Source of the DNA: Balaenoptera acutorostrata
Taxonomy: Eukaryota; Chordata; Mammalia; Artiodactyla; Balaenopteridae
Reading direction: 5' to 3'
NCBI RefSeq assembly: GCF_949987535.1
Contig: NC_080068.1
Span: forward strand, 81,679,254-81,743,253
DNA length: 64,000 nt
The notes below the pieces were generated by a model. It worked only from the letters and a program-made list of their open reading frames with translations, was not told the DNA's origin and made no database searches. Position 1 is the stretch's first letter; each line of letters starts with the position of its first letter. Shown here piece after piece: positions 1 through 11,774 of the stretch. A program made the translations under genes and the position numbers.

Positions 1-1217
1 TTCCACTTTTTAAAATGGAAGACCTCAAAGTGTTTTTTTCTTGTTGGTTATATCTGGCTATAGTTACCATATTATAATTAAAACAAAATTCATGAAATAT
101 TTATTAATTCATTTAAAAATAACAATTGTAAGTCCATTGTATGTTAACAGAAATAACATATTTTCTTTAAAAATACTATATTTTCCAAAACAGAAAAATA
201 ATAGAGAAGAGTGGCATGGTTTAAAGTTTTGCAATTTAAACAATTTATATTATGTAGTCTCTGGAAAACTCCACTGTATATTAATAAAAGAATGAGAATG
301 AAAAGGGCAAATAACATGTTAGTTATATTGCTGAGAGTTTTGACCTCATCTTCTGAGACCCCCTGACAGAGTTTCAGGGACCCCACCACTACCACCACAT
401 TTTGAGAACTGTTGCCCTAAGCGATAGTTAAGAGAAAAGAAGTATCAGTGGCATCTCACTGTAGTGCCATCTACAAAAGTAAAAATAACACAGGAAAGGT
501 TAAATTTAATGTATAGTTTCACTTGTCCAGTCACGTAGCTTTATGTTTACCTGCTCTGGTTCAAAGTTGATGAGAGAGAGGCTTCACCCAGCACCTTCTG
601 TTCTGTTGCTACCAGATCTTTGAACGGTGTTGGTACAACCAGAATGGTCCTGGTAGGTGAAGTATGACTTGATTTCAAAGTCTTTATTATACCCATCCTT
701 TAGGAAGGGAGTTCACATCTCCTGTCATGAAGCCTCAGGCAGATAGAGGAAGCCTATGACTTCTATTCAGACTGGTGTTTTCCAGTTTAAAATTAAATAC
801 ATAAAATTACAAGGGAGAAATTATATTGAAGTAAAGGCATCAATATATTTTTAATTGAGATACAATAGTCTCTGATCTTTTAATAACTCATAAAATAACA
901 AAATCTAATGAAGTAAAAATAACCAATGTTACGTCAAAGTAACGATGTGCATAAACCCTATCTTAAGAAACTGAAATCTGAAACAATTTGAAATAATTGG
1001 AAGGTGATAATAAAATATCCCTGATTTCTATTGTGACAAGGCCAGGTGCTACTACTATTTCTGTGATTTATTGCCTATATTCGGCATTGGTTAGTAAAAA
1101 CACAAATATAATTTTTTTTTCAAGTATAATTTTTAACCCGTCTTTTTTCATGAACTCTCTGAATTCTATCCGTAGATACCTTTGAGATCTATGAACTCTA
1201 GGTTAATGAATATTCTT
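1..1217. other. Intergenic, no gene seen
   Basis: AT-rich sequence with no supported exon; the short ORFs on both strands lack coding character. A short stretch at about 345-418 (repeated 'gaccccc' and 'ccaccac' text ending in 'tttgagaactgttg') looks like the end of an old hAT/MER element, but it is too short to name. Confidence 0.5.
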
Positions 1218-1225
1218 CTAGGGAG

Positions 1226-1399
1226 CAGTGTTTCTCAAAATGTGATCCTCAGACCAGCAAATCACAATTACCTGGAAACTTGTTAGAAATACAGATTCAT
1301 GTGTCCTACCCCAGGTGTACTGAATCATTTACCGGGGTTGGGGCCCAGCAATCTGGGTTTCAACAGATGCTGATGTATACCAGTGTTTGGGAACCACTG
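1226..1399 (+). mobile_element. MER20-like hAT-Charlie fossil
   Basis: The unit opens with 'cagtgtttctcaaaatgtg' and closes with 'tttgggaaccactg', the imperfect terminal inverted repeat of MER20-type non-autonomous hAT elements. Between them are the family's recognisable phrases ('atcacaattacctggaaact', 'ggggcccagcaatctg', 'cagatgctgatg'). The length of about 174 bp is close to the roughly 200 bp family size. I could not see a clean 8-bp target duplication. Family assignment is from memory of the consensus. Confidence 0.7.
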
Positions 1400-1789
1400 T
1401 CCTAGCAGTCCATTCTACTCAGGAACAAAGTATGTCCTGCCTTAAGGAAAGGGCAGGCAAGCAAGGCACATAGTCAAGAATTGGAGCAAAATGGGACCCT
1501 CTTTGAGGTCATGCAAACTTCCTTGTATCAGAAGGTGCAACAAGAAACATAGAACACTGGAAAAATAGAAGAAGATTTGGGGACCATCTATTCCAGGAGT
1601 GGTATATTGTTTCATGTTAAATGATAACTCAGTGTTAGTAAGTATATTGAAAACCACCAAGTTTAAGAATGAGGATTTTGGTTGAACTTGAATGAATGAT
1701 TGTATGAATTGTGTCACGATCAACTATGTGTTATGGATACATGTAGAGATGAGACAATAACAACCCTCAAGCAGTAAATATGCTATCTC

Positions 1790-1930
1790 AAATATATCCA
1801 ATCCTTTCAACTTTAAGTGAAAAAAAAAGAGACAAAGTTATTAAGGGACTTGCCAAAAGTCAACAGTGATTGAATTTCAGAGCCTGAACTAGAGATTCAG
1901 GACATCTGACCCATTATCTAATACTGTTAC
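1790..1930 (-). mobile_element. MIR SINE fragment (old)
   Basis: The text 'aagggacttgccaaaagtcaacagtgattgaatttcagagcctgaact' (read here in pieces) matches the antisense of the MIR core, where 'ttgcccaaggtcacacagc' is followed by 'gagccgggattcgaacc'. Strongly diverged, so edges are approximate. Confidence 0.45.
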
Positions 1931-3394
1931 TTTCACATATGTCATAAGGCAGTAGATTGACAGCCCATACTGTTCAATTTTTACATTCTCCCACCCAGAC
2001 TGTTCTCCAAAAGGCAGAGTTGCTCCTCTGCAAGATTTTATAAACTAGGTAAATATAGCTCCTTATTGTATTCTATTCAGTGACTAGAAGTGGCAATTTA
2101 ACTTCTTTACACGTTATTCAAAACAGTGCAAGGCCCAAACAGACAAGACATGCATGAATTATTCTCTTCTAGAAAGACAACTTGAGACATTAATTGAAAC
2201 AATGTTACTGAATCCAAAGGTAATTACATTCCCAAATACATAAGAAGAAGAAGAAGAGGGGGATTGTTTTCTTGAATAGAGATACATAATTCAGTGTAAT
2301 GAGTTAAAAATGAAAGAAAAGGAAATTGAACCTGAATGAAGGGCATCCTGAGAGTAAATACTAATGAATAATGGAGCACACTTCAAGAGAGACACAAAGA
2401 AGATCCATTACTTAGGAAGCTTAGACTACTTTCTCATGGCAAGATTTCCTTTCATAAAACTGTAGGATGGAAAACCAGTTTGCTGCTTTTATGCCTTATT
2501 TTTGTATTTGGAGTAATATTTTACATAGATCTTGGAATGGGGAAGGGAGTCTCTTAAAATAAAGGTCATTTATTTTCCGTGTATTTTGGTTAAATGATAT
2601 TTCATTATAGATACATATTATGAATAGGGAAAGTTGAAACTATTCACGAAGCTTTTGTTACAGAAGATAGTAAGGTTAAATAAGAAAGGATCTTGAAGAA
2701 AAATTACAGGGACTTGTCCAAAAAATTTCAAATTGCCAGTGAATATTTAACCCATGCTAGATAAATAAGAAGAGAGGATAAAACATAAGTGAAGAGAAGT
2801 CAAGGTTATGGTAGAAAATACATACATTGACATAAAAGACAATAGCAATGAAAGTGCCCTTATATTTGGTCATACTATTCTCAGGGGAAAAGCTTTTGCC
2901 CAGACTCCTGAGTCTCACATAAGGAAATAATGAAGAATTCTAGTCCAACTGCTGCAGAGACTTGTGTAGTCATAAGAAAGTTTTAAAAATGGAAATGTCT
3001 AAATTAAATTTTCACAGCCCTGAAAAATATCTCACATTCAAAGTTATATATTATGGGTGGACCACTACTGCCACAAACTTTTACCTAGAGTCAACAAATA
3101 GTGTATCTGGAAAAATTAATAAAATTCATAGAATAACTTTGAAAAGAAGGGACTTGAGAAGTCATGAAATCATAGAAAATAAAATCATAAGCTCTGATTT
3201 AGAAGACAGCTTAGAGATCCTCTATTATAATCATTTCTCATTGCTTTTTTCTTTTCCCTTATTTTGCCTTGTTCTTTTTTGAACATATTTCTAAACCCTA
3301 CTGTCATACTTTCCTACCTTTTCAAGCAAATAATTCTGAACATAAATTATAGTTTGATTAATGATGACTCAAAGTTATTAGCCTAAAGGAGACT
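1931..3394. other. Intergenic, no gene seen
   Basis: No exon, RNA gene or recognisable repeat apart from a short GAA-type run near 2245-2262. A 106-codon open frame at 2962-3282 has no family resemblance and is AT-rich; I treat it as chance. Confidence 0.5.
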
Positions 3395-3988
3395 TCATTA
3401 GTTTTCTCTTGCTGTGTAGCAAATTATCACAAACTTAATGACTTGAAAAATACCTATTTATATGTTTATAGTTTCCATGGGTCTGGCACAGTTTAGCTAG
3501 TCCTTCACTCAAGCTTGGTCTCAGAAGCCTGAATTCCAGATGTTGGCCAGCTGTGTCCTCATTTGGAGGTATGACTAGGGAAAGATACACTTCCAAGCTT
3601 CATCAGGCTGTTGATAGAATTCATTTCCTTGCGGTTATAGGACTGATGCCCCATTGTCTTGCTAGCTGTCATCAGAGACTACTTTCTTCTCCTAGAAGCT
3701 ACACTTAGATCTTTGCCATGTGGCCCTCTTTATCTCAGGAATTGAGAACCTTCCTTATCTTGAATTTCTTTCATGCTTCAATTCTCTCTGACTTCTTCTG
3801 AGATCAGCTCATATGATTAGGTCAGGCCCAACTGAATAATCTCCTTATTTTAAAGTCAACTGTGCCATGTAACATAACCTAATTCTTGAGTTAAATCCTT
3901 AATATTCATAGTGCTGGGGATTATTCAGAGTATGTATGATAAGAGAGTGAGAAATCTTGGGGGTCATCTTAGAAATTCGTCAACCACA
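3395..3988 (+). mobile_element. Ancient mammalian repeat, probably an L1M-type 3' end
   Basis: The stretch begins 'attagttttctcttgctgtg' followed by 'agcaaattatcacaaactta' and ends 'gtcatcttagaaattcgtca' plus 'accacag'. Internal phrases such as 'tgcggttataggactgatg', 'cttgctagctgtcatcagag' and 'ctctctgacttcttctg' belong to a very common mammalian interspersed repeat. I recognise the sequence but am not certain of the family name; an L1M/L1ME 3' end is my best guess. A library comparison would settle it. Confidence 0.5.
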
Positions 3989-4067
3989 GAGTCAGATAGA
4001 GAGGGATTTAAAGCCGAACTTCACCACCCAGTAATATAATAGGTGCTTAACAAATACTTCTTGATTG

Positions 4068-4208
4068 GGAATTCCCTGGTGGTCCGGTGGTTAGGACTCT
4101 GCGCTTCCATTGCAGGAGCACTGGGTTCAATCCCTGGTCAGGGAACTAAGATCCTGCAAGCTGCACAGCATAGACCAAAAAACAACAACAACAATAACAA
4201 AAAAACCC
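4068..4208 (+). mobile_element. CHR-type tRNA-derived SINE (CHR-1-like)
   Basis: The SINE opens 'ggaattccctggtggtccgg' and contains the RNA polymerase III B box 'gggttcaatccct' inherited from its tRNA ancestor. It ends in an A-rich tail (about 4177-4208). It is flanked by a 15-bp target-site duplication, 'aatacttcttgattg' at 4053-4067 and 'aatacttcttcattg' at 4209-4223 (one mismatch), so both ends are well defined. CHR SINEs are known from cetaceans, hippos and ruminants; the short form here resembles CHR-1. It lies in intergenic DNA. Confidence 0.85.
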
Positions 4209-4254
4209 AATACTTCTTCATTGAATGATGAGTTAGTGAATAAATGAACAAATG

Positions 4255-4425
4255 AAAAAGGGAATGTGTAAATGAATTAACATTTCAAGACCTGTTTCAT
4301 CATCTAGGAAAGAAAAATAATAGCATCTAATTGAAGGATACTTATGAGAATAAAATGAAATGACATGTAAAAAGCTCTTGGCATACCGTCAGCATTCAGT
4401 AAATTGGTATCTATTATTAGTCTTT
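4255..4425 (+). mobile_element. MIR SINE fragment
   Basis: Shows the MIR 3' half: 'cctgtttcatcatctaggaa', then 'aataatagcatct', then 'aaagctcttggcat', then 'attcagtaaattggtatcta' before 'ttattag'. Diverged but in the correct order. Confidence 0.55.
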
Positions 4426-6500
4426 CTTCAGTGCCATAGTATTTGGGTTTGTCCTACCTATAATGACTTTCACTTCCCCGCATTTGTTAGAGCAGTCTGC
4501 TGTTAACACCAACGATTCCAATCTTTGCATTTTTGCTGCCCTTCTCATCACTTTTTCTTCTTTATGCTTTCCTTATAAAGCCCATGGCTCTACTCCTTTT
4601 ATTAAAGTCTGATAGCATTGATAACCAATCATAGTTTTTTCTTCCTTATGCTTGGTAAATTAATTGCATCAATCAGGAAAACAGGGAGTTACAATGAAAT
4701 ATATTTTTCTCACATACTTTTTATGCTGTGTGTCACAAATAGGCTATGAATCTCTCCCGTACTCCAGGATCCAGGCTGACAGAACATTCTTAATTGAGAC
4801 ATTGCTGATCTCAAAGCAGAGAGAAAAGAAACCTGATGGAACCACTCGATGGCTCATGTAGCTTCTGCTCAAATATAATACTCATATTTCACTGGGTGCT
4901 CTAAATCATATGACCAAGAGTCACAACCATGGGGCAGGAATGCATTGCCTTCCCACAAAGAGAAGTGGCAAATATTTTAATACAATCAATCACATTTTAG
5001 TGGTTATCCTTGTATATTGACTGTTTTCAGCTCTGCTTATTTTTGCTTTATGTTCAGGGGCTGCTCTATTGCCATCACACTGTTGTTGGTTTGTGTGTTT
5101 TGTGATGCTTTGTGGAGGGGTAATATTCACCTTTTTTTTTAGAATTTAATCTCAGAAATATATTATTTTAAAATCACGACTAAAAAATTCTGAAAAATAT
5201 CATTTGATTATTTTTAAATAATAATCTTAATTCAGAAATCCACTTTGAATGTATGTAAGCCAATTTTACTTACTGGCAAACCACAGCAACACTTTATTCA
5301 GAACACTTTAAAAGCTAGAAGGTAATTATTTAGAAATCGAATCAGTTAAATCAGTTTACTTTCTTAGAAAGTGAAGTGAGTCAAAAATGCATTTATTCCA
5401 CAATACGTTCAATAGTTTATACTTTTAATTTTTATTTCGAGATGATTTCAGGGAAATTGTATACATCATTTCCTATGGTCAGTAATAGACTGCAGTCTTA
5501 TTTCCATTGCTTTGACTGAAGAAACATAAGATACCATGTAATATAAAGGCCTCTAAAAATGCAGGAGTTTCTATATACTTTGTTTCTTTATATCAAATGA
5601 GAATTAGACATTTCAGAACATTAGAGCAGAATTTAGCCACAAAATGATGTACTATTACACTAACAATATATTGGCCATAAGTGAGGTTATGCCTCAAAAT
5701 AACTTATTAAAAACTTTGTTAGCATCATGCAAAACAATCCTTTGACAACATAAAGGGATTTCTCTGTAAAGTGTTGAATGTTTCCTTAATTTTATCTGAG
5801 ACTCAGAGGCCCTCTTGTGGTGACATCTAGGCATTTGCAGTGACTATTTTTTTAAGTTTCAACTTGTCTGGCACAGACATGGCCTTTCAGGTGGAGGAAT
5901 GCCTGGGTCACTTTCAATTTTTGAGGCCCTCAACATATATAAAGATGGCCGAAAAGATGTCTACAAAGAATATAATATAGTGCATTTAAAATTTTTAGCA
6001 CATCTAATACAATGAAATATAAATTTGCTCTTTAAAATTAGACAAAAGTTCAAAAATACTAATTCACAGTGTACAGTTGGGTGTGTAATCTATTAATGGG
6101 ACCAAATTTAAAAGCATAGAATAATCAGCTTCCAGGGAGTCAGTTCATCTTTGTGATTTTGGCACTACTGTTCTCATTAAGACATTACTAAAACTCTGTA
6201 TTTAGTTCCTCTGGGTCAGATGTTCCTCCTTCCCAATTATCCCAGTTCCCTGCCTCAGCTCTTGATGCCACCCTGCCTAGTCTTGTGAACAAATGAATTG
6301 TCTCAAAAGAAGACTCTAAACTAAGAGAAAAAAATCTTTTATATTCAGCACAGCACAGAACCTGCTCTGTGTTTTTCGCTTTCCCTCCTGTGCTACTCTT
6401 GGGTCCGTGCTAACCATGAAAAATAACAATAAAATGCTTTGGGCAGGAAGTAAATAGAGTAGGCAACATCCTTCAATTTCTATGTATGTAAACATCACTT
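4426..6500. other. Intergenic, no gene seen
   Basis: AT-rich DNA. I see no splice-bounded coding exon, no RNA gene and no repeat I can name. ORFs in this stretch are 60-70 codons at most and lack recognisable motifs. Confidence 0.45.
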
Positions 6501-6633
6501 GAGATATTCACTGAGAATACAGATTCCTCAGGTCTACTGTCAAAGTTGCTGACTTAGGGGGCTGAGCTGTGGTCCTGTGAAACTGAATTTTAACACCCAT
6601 TCCAGATTTTCCTAGGTCCATTTGGCCAGAAGA

Positions 6634-6802
6634 ATGATTCTTAGCCTTGGCTGCAGAATCAACTGTGGGGGGAGGAAGGGGGGGGTGCGTGCTATAAGAT
6701 TCTGATTTCCAGGACTCACTCAAGATTACTTCAATCAGGATTCCTCAGGATGGGTTCAGGAACCTCCTGCTGATTCTAACATGCAGCCATTGAAAACTAC
6801 TG
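6634..6802 (+). mobile_element. MER20-like hAT fossil
   Basis: Begins 'atgattcttagccttggctg' and ends 'cattgaaaactactg', with 'ctgattctaacatgcagcc' near the end, matching MER20-type order. The preceding 6498-6630 ('gagaatacagattcctcagg' and following) resembles a second, older hAT piece. A G-run (about 6665-6684) sits inside and may be a local expansion. Confidence 0.55.
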
Positions 6803-7500
6803 GATTAGAGCACAGAAGCATGGATGTCAGAGCCCAAACAGCCTAGGACTACCAGGCACACAATTAAAGTTCAACAAAGTTGGGTTGATTGACTCATTGT
6901 AATGAGGGAGATTACACACCAAAGGAACAGTGGTGTCTCACTGAACAAAGGCAAAGACAGAGTTATTTTAGGTCATAGGCATAGGATGGAACTGAGTGTT
7001 TTGACCAGCTCAAAGCAAATCAGAGCTTGTGTAAAGGGATCAACATCAGGTCTGCACTGCAAAGTGGGCCTAGTGTTCTGTTTCCTTGGAAACACTAACG
7101 TTAAGACAGATGTGCAGTGTTGTATCCAGAAATCCTTTATTTGATGCTCTGAACCCAGGTTGTCAATCAAGACTGCTTTTCTTTGTCAAAGTGACTTAAA
7201 TCCTCCAGGCAAGAGAGGGATATTTCTTTCTTATGGATGTGATTTCAAACAGCAAAGTTTCTGATAGTCTGTGATTTTGGAGAACAAAGTTTCTCAGCGT
7301 GTAAGAAAGCAGCAGTCACTCAAAGAAAGGGACACTTGACAGCTGTGGTGTGTTTGGGGGAGAAAAATTGGATCCTGGTAACTTTGCAGCAGGTTTTATC
7401 TGTGTCTGTTATTCCAGCCTGATGAATGACAGAGCAGATGTTTAGAGTCCAAGCTAAATTTTACCTTTTCAGACAGAATATCTGCCCACACCGTGTTGCT
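6803..7500. other. Intergenic, no gene seen
   Basis: No supported gene. ORFs on opposite strands overlap almost completely at 6902-7170, which is a sign of chance open frames. Confidence 0.45.
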
Positions 7501-7540
7501 TCCAGAAGGAAGATGGAACATCCAGAAGGAAGATGGAACA
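7501..7540. repeat. Tandem duplication, 20 bp x 2
   Basis: The unit 'tccagaaggaagatggaaca' occurs twice head to tail with no mismatch, preceded by a further partial copy ('ttccagaaggaagatgg' begins at 7500). A recent slippage-type duplication in non-coding DNA. Confidence 0.9.
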
Positions 7541-7579
7541 GGAAAAGAGGGTCCAAGCATGTCAGTATAGAGATGTCAT

Positions 7580-7960
7580 TGATGCATTAATTCAACAAAG
7601 ACTTATTGAGTCCCTACAATATGCTGCGACATGACAGGGTAATGGAAATTCAGTGATGAACAAAACTCAGTCTCTGCCCTCAAGAAACTTACAGACTGGT
7701 TGGAGAAAAACACAGATAAATAGGCAACTACAGCGGGGTAATAGAAGTGCTATAACTAGAATAGGATGCCAAGGACATCCTATTGAATGTCCTTGGCACC
7801 CTAAGAATAGGGTGCCAAGGACAATTAACCAAGTCTTAGTTATTCAGGAAACTGGAAAAACGTTACCCGAGGTTATGGAAGAGAGAGGGCTATGGACAGG
7901 AGAGGAAAAAGAGTGTTGCAGAGTGTTGCAAGCAGAGGAAAAAGGACTTTGTAAACAGAA
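7580..7960 (-). mobile_element. L2 LINE fragment (antisense)
   Basis: On the plus strand the text runs 'ttcaacaaagacttattgag', 'tccctacaatatgctg', 'cagtgatgaacaaaactcag' and 'tctctgccctcaagaaactt'. This is the familiar antisense of the L2 3' region ('attcaacaaatatttattga...gtgaacaaaacagac...tccctgccctca'). It is interrupted by the hairpin-forming repeat at 7763-7823. Confidence 0.6.
7763..7823. repeat. Three-armed inverted/direct repeat
   Basis: Arm 1 (7763-7778, 'aggatgccaaggacat') and arm 3 (7809-7823, 'agggtgccaaggaca') are near-identical direct repeats. Arm 2 (7787-7802, 'atgtccttggcaccct') is the reverse complement of both: 15 of 16 bases pair with arm 1 and 15 of 15 with arm 3. Arm 2 could therefore pair with either neighbour, with 8-nt and 6-nt loops. 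Confidence 0.85.
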
Positions 7961-8050
7961 TCATCTGGGCTCTGATCCAGGCTCTACCACTGACTGGGTA
8001 TCACTGTAACTCTGAGCTGCAATTTTCTCATCTGTAAAATGAGAATAACA
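7955..8050 (+). mobile_element. MIR SINE fragment
   Basis: 'gggctctgatccaggctcta', then 'ccactgactgggtatcactg', then 'ttttctcatctgtaaaatga' is the MIR core in sense orientation, including the well-conserved 'tcatctgtaaaatgag' segment. Confidence 0.65.
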
Positions 8051-8054
8051 AAAC

Positions 8055-8300
8055 AGGGAAACATTCAATGAGTGCCAGACAGAGTTCTAAATAATAGGAT
8101 TACATCAATGAACAAAAGGAACAAGCTCCTTGACCCTTGCATGACATACACTAAGGTGGTGATTTACAAAAATAAATAACTGTAATTGAAATATGTTATT
8201 TAGTATGTTAGATAATAAATGCAGAGTGAAGAAAATTGAAAGTGCCAGTGGAGGACACCAGGGAGAAGGGGCGAGTTGAGGATAAAGGATGTGACGTCTG
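8055..8300 (-). mobile_element. L2 LINE fragment (antisense)
   Basis: 'caatgagtgccagacagagt', 'catcaatgaacaaaaggaac' and 'ataataaatgcagagtgaag' follow the order of the L2 antisense 3' region. The last 30-40 bp are uncertain. Confidence 0.5.
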
Positions 8301-8716
8301 TCAAAACGCCTTGACGTAGCACAGGGGCATTCTGATGAGGTTAGGACCCAGAAGCCGGCTTAGCCAAGATACAGGGGAAACCCAACACCTGCGTCAGCCG
8401 CTCTTTCGACCTCACTCAACATTTCCCTTTTCTTCTGAACTACTGCTCTTCCAAAGTCTTCTAAATTCAGGGAGCCTGACTATGTACCTTAGATGAACTT
8501 ATTCTATAGCACAGCTCTGGGCTGTACCCCAGAGGGAACCCTCATTGGGGGTATTTCTAGGCAAGTCATCGGACAGCAGTTGACATTTCTTGCAAACACT
8601 GATAGCAGTGAGAGTTTAAGCTAGGACCCTCTTTTGCTCGTAAATTTCTAAATTTCCTTTAACTTATTCTTCCCCCTTTCTTTTATGCCCTGCTTCAAGC
8701 CAAAAGTTGATTAAGA

Positions 8717-8985
8717 CAGTGGTTCTCAGCACCCTCCTTCAAGGTTCATGACACCCTATTTTTAAGTCCAGTGACAGTACTTCTACTCTCCCGACCCCCC
8801 TCCTGCATGCCTGGATGTATGTGGAAGGAATTTTGTTTCTCTTAGTTACTAGGGTCGGGGGGAGCTCTGTGTATTTGGTGGGCAGAGCTCAGGGTGCTGA
8901 ATGGCTTACAATGCATGAGCCAGTTCAGGTCACTTAAAAAATATTCCATTCAAAATGCCAGTAACACCCCCACTGAGAAACACTG
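8717..8985. mobile_element. Non-autonomous hAT-like DNA transposon
   Basis: Terminal inverted repeats are visible: left 'cagtggttctcagca' and right 'actgagaaacactg'. They are flanked by 8-bp direct repeats, 'gattaaga' (8709-8716) and 'ggttagga' (8986-8993), with 6 of 8 matching. An 8-bp duplication is the hAT hallmark. Length of about 269 bp. I cannot name the subfamily. Confidence 0.65.
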
Positions 8986-8993
8986 GGTTAGGA

Positions 8994-9815
8994 AAATAGA
9001 ACTTTCCTTGCAAAATTTAGCTATTCCAAAAGTTGCATCATGATGCCCTCAAAGTCTACCTAACTGGCTTATTAAGGTATTTCTATTTTACTCTAAAATA
9101 CTTCAGAATATACAATGTGATATTGTGTATGCATTCAATTAGGTTATATTTTTTAGGACTAATCAGTTGTTCCAGTCATGAATTTATACCCCAGATATGG
9201 TAAGCATCTGATCAAGATAACTATGATGTAACCTCACAGGTTTTGTTCCTTAGAATAATAAATGTTAGAAGTTTTTTAATTTATAAAATGTACTTAATGA
9301 TTAACAAAATGATGGTTGTAATGGGTTTTCATTAGTGAAATTGATATTAATAGAGATATGTAGATCAGCTCTAAATGGTAGAAGCATTCTTACCCCTTTA
9401 TGGTATAAAACAGGCATGTCAGTAATGATGCCCAAGGCTTTATTGCTAAATGGTCCTGTTTTGCAGCCGCTATTTTGAAGCGCTCTTGATGTGCCTGAAT
9501 AGCCAAGTTGTGGTAATGTGGCTCTACTTATTGGTGATTACTGATATCTACTGCAAATAGCCCAGTATCTGTGCATCACCAGTTTGTGTTAGGTCAATAT
9601 GCAATATGATCCTAATCAGTCCGTCTCTTAAACAAGTCTAAGAGAGCATTTAACTAATTGAGTTGGGACAACTATCAATGATCACAACCCCTTCCCACCT
9701 CCTGGCCCTTCCCCCATCCCCATCCTCAAAACTAATATCTATCTGTACTGCTGATATGAATTAGAAATATTGTTTTGCAAAATGAGAAGTAGGAGTAGAG
9801 AAAGTTTAGGCAACA
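8994..9815. other. Intergenic, no gene seen
   Basis: AT-rich; no exon, RNA gene or repeat that I can assign. Confidence 0.45.
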
Positions 9816-9819
9816 TGAT

Positions 9820-10020
9820 ATGGTGGGAGCCAAGCCAACAGCCTAACTTTGAATCCTGTGTCACTCACTTGTGACCTTAAACAAGGCACTCAATCTTTCT
9901 AATCTCCAGTTTCCTCTCTTGTAAAACTGGGCTGTGTACTTACCTCGTAGGACACTGGGAGAATTAAATAAGTGAATACTTGTAAAGGGCTAAGCCAAAA
10001 GAGCTTGATTCATTACAGGC
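9820..10020 (+). mobile_element. MIR SINE
   Basis: Nearly full-length MIR in order: 'tttgaatcctgtgtcactca', 'cttgtgaccttaaacaagg', 'atctccagtttcctctcttg', 'taaaactgggctg' and 'gagaattaaataagtgaata', then 'aaagggctaagcc'. Confidence 0.65.
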
Positions 10021-10084
10021 AATGAACAATATGATGATCTCATTCGTTCGCTCTTGCTTTACGCAGAAAGCATAACCCAGGGGA

Positions 10085-10185
10085 CTGTCTCTTACTCATT
10101 TTTGTACTTCTGGCATTGAACAGATTGCCAATTGCTTGACCCAGGGTTTGTGTTCAGTAAATATCTGTTGAATAAATGAATTTAA
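10085..10185 (+). mobile_element. L2 LINE 3' end
   Basis: 'gactgtctcttactcatttt', 'tgtacttctggcattgaaca' and 'ttcagtaaatatctgttgaa' then 'taaatgaat' reproduce the sense-strand L2 3' terminus. Confidence 0.55.
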
Positions 10186-10759
10186 CATTCCATTTTTTGC
10201 AAATTAGCCATATTTGCTAAGTTCTCTGACATCCTGGAATCTGTCCATATGCTATATTACTCCTCCTTTTGATAATTTTTAAAAATGGCAATGCCACTAG
10301 AATATGCTCTATTCATTAGTAGAAGAAATACTGTAAAAGATTTAAACCAATATCTCTTTTTTTCCAATAGAGCAATTGAAGACAATCCAGGCTTACCTAG
10401 GATGTAGAATTTCATGTTATGTGCCTCAAGTTGATTTATTTATGTAATAAATGTACTTAAATATACTGTTTTCCTAAGAATCTTCATAACCTGATGATTA
10501 GAATATAAAATGGCAATTTGGCAATGTGTTATCAGGAGCCTTAAAAATGTTCCTAGTAAGTAATCCCATTCCTAAAAATGTATCCTAATTAAATAATAAT
10601 TTATATACATATGTGGAAAGATGATCATTGCATCATTATTTTTATAGAAGAAGGAAGTCATCTGAATATACAACAAGAGGGGAAAGCTAAATGAACTATG
10701 GTAACCCAATTGTAATACTCTTTAAGTTTATGTTTGGAAGAAATTAATATATATGTTCA

Positions 10760-11000
10760 CTAAAATGTGTATACAGAAAGTTCATATAAACCCCATTTGT
10801 GATAGCTCCAAACTGGAATCTACTGAAATACCTATTTACAGTGAAATGGATGTATAATATATAGTATCTACATATAATGGAATATTATTTATTAATGAGA
10901 AGGAGCAGACTATTGCCACATAAACAACATGGATGGATTTCAACAACATAAATTTGAATTCAAAAGCCAGACATAAAAGTATATATACTGCATTATATCA
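10760..11000 (+). mobile_element. Old L1 3' region fragment (L1M-type)
   Basis: 'ataatggaatattatttatt', 'acataaacaacatggatgga' and 'aaaagccagacataaaag' match the L1 ORF2 end/3' UTR phrase order ('caatggaatattattcagc...aacatggatgaacc...agccagacacaaaag'). The AT-rich sequence to about 11180 may be a continuation. Confidence 0.55.
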
Positions 11001-11204
11001 CTTCTTAAATTTTCAAAAATAGGTAATACTAAAATTAATTATGCTATGGCTATGAAGTGAGATATTATACAGCTATTAAAACATTTAAAGACATTGGAAA
11101 ATGCCCATAATTTAATAAAATACAATAATATTTAAAACTGTTTATATAATATACGACCCCCATTCTGGAAAATAAAAAACATGTAAGTTGCTATTAGAAG
11201 TACC

Positions 11205-11680
11205 AGTCAGGGTCTCAATAGGAAACACATGATACACTCAAATTAGGATAATTGGAGGAGGCTTTGTCTTAAAATGGTGGGCAGGGTATGAAGGACCACA
11301 AGGGACAGTGAAGCAATACAGCTGTCACTACCCGAGACCGGATGGGACATAAGCAGGAGTGGTTCCCAGTCCCGGGAGAGAGCTGCCCATAGAGGAGAGG
11401 GGCAGTGGCCTTTGGGTGAGGGATGCATCCCAGCTTCAGTGAATTCAAGGGAGAAAGAAAGGGGACCATCTAACTCACTCTTCTCCCTCCTCCCAGCCTC
11501 CTGCTGGGGCTCCCCGTTAACCAAGGCCACCCAGAAGCCAGAGCATCGCCAACATGGTCCCTACAGTTCAGCCCACCAGACAGAGAGCAGGATGCACAAG
11601 GGTAGAGCGTGGATGTGGCACACATGCCACATATGGGGCTGATAATTCCTTTGGTTACCCAAGGGAGAGGAGGTGCTGCA
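11205..11680 (+). mobile_element. Ancient mammalian repeat, family uncertain
   Basis: Begins 'accagtcagggtctcaatag' then 'gaaacacatgatacactcaa' and runs into GC-richer text with 'ggagtggttcccagtcccgg' and 'gagagctgcccatagaggag'. This is a widespread mammalian repeat whose consensus I recognise by wording but cannot name with confidence. Several ORFs of 60-95 codons on both strands are by-products of its higher GC content. Confidence 0.4.
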
Positions 11681-11774
11681 GAGATGATCAATTTTTTTTC
11701 TTTATATACCTTTATATTATTTTACTGCTGCCATAATACATGCATTTTTAAAAATTCTGGGGAAAAATGTGTCA

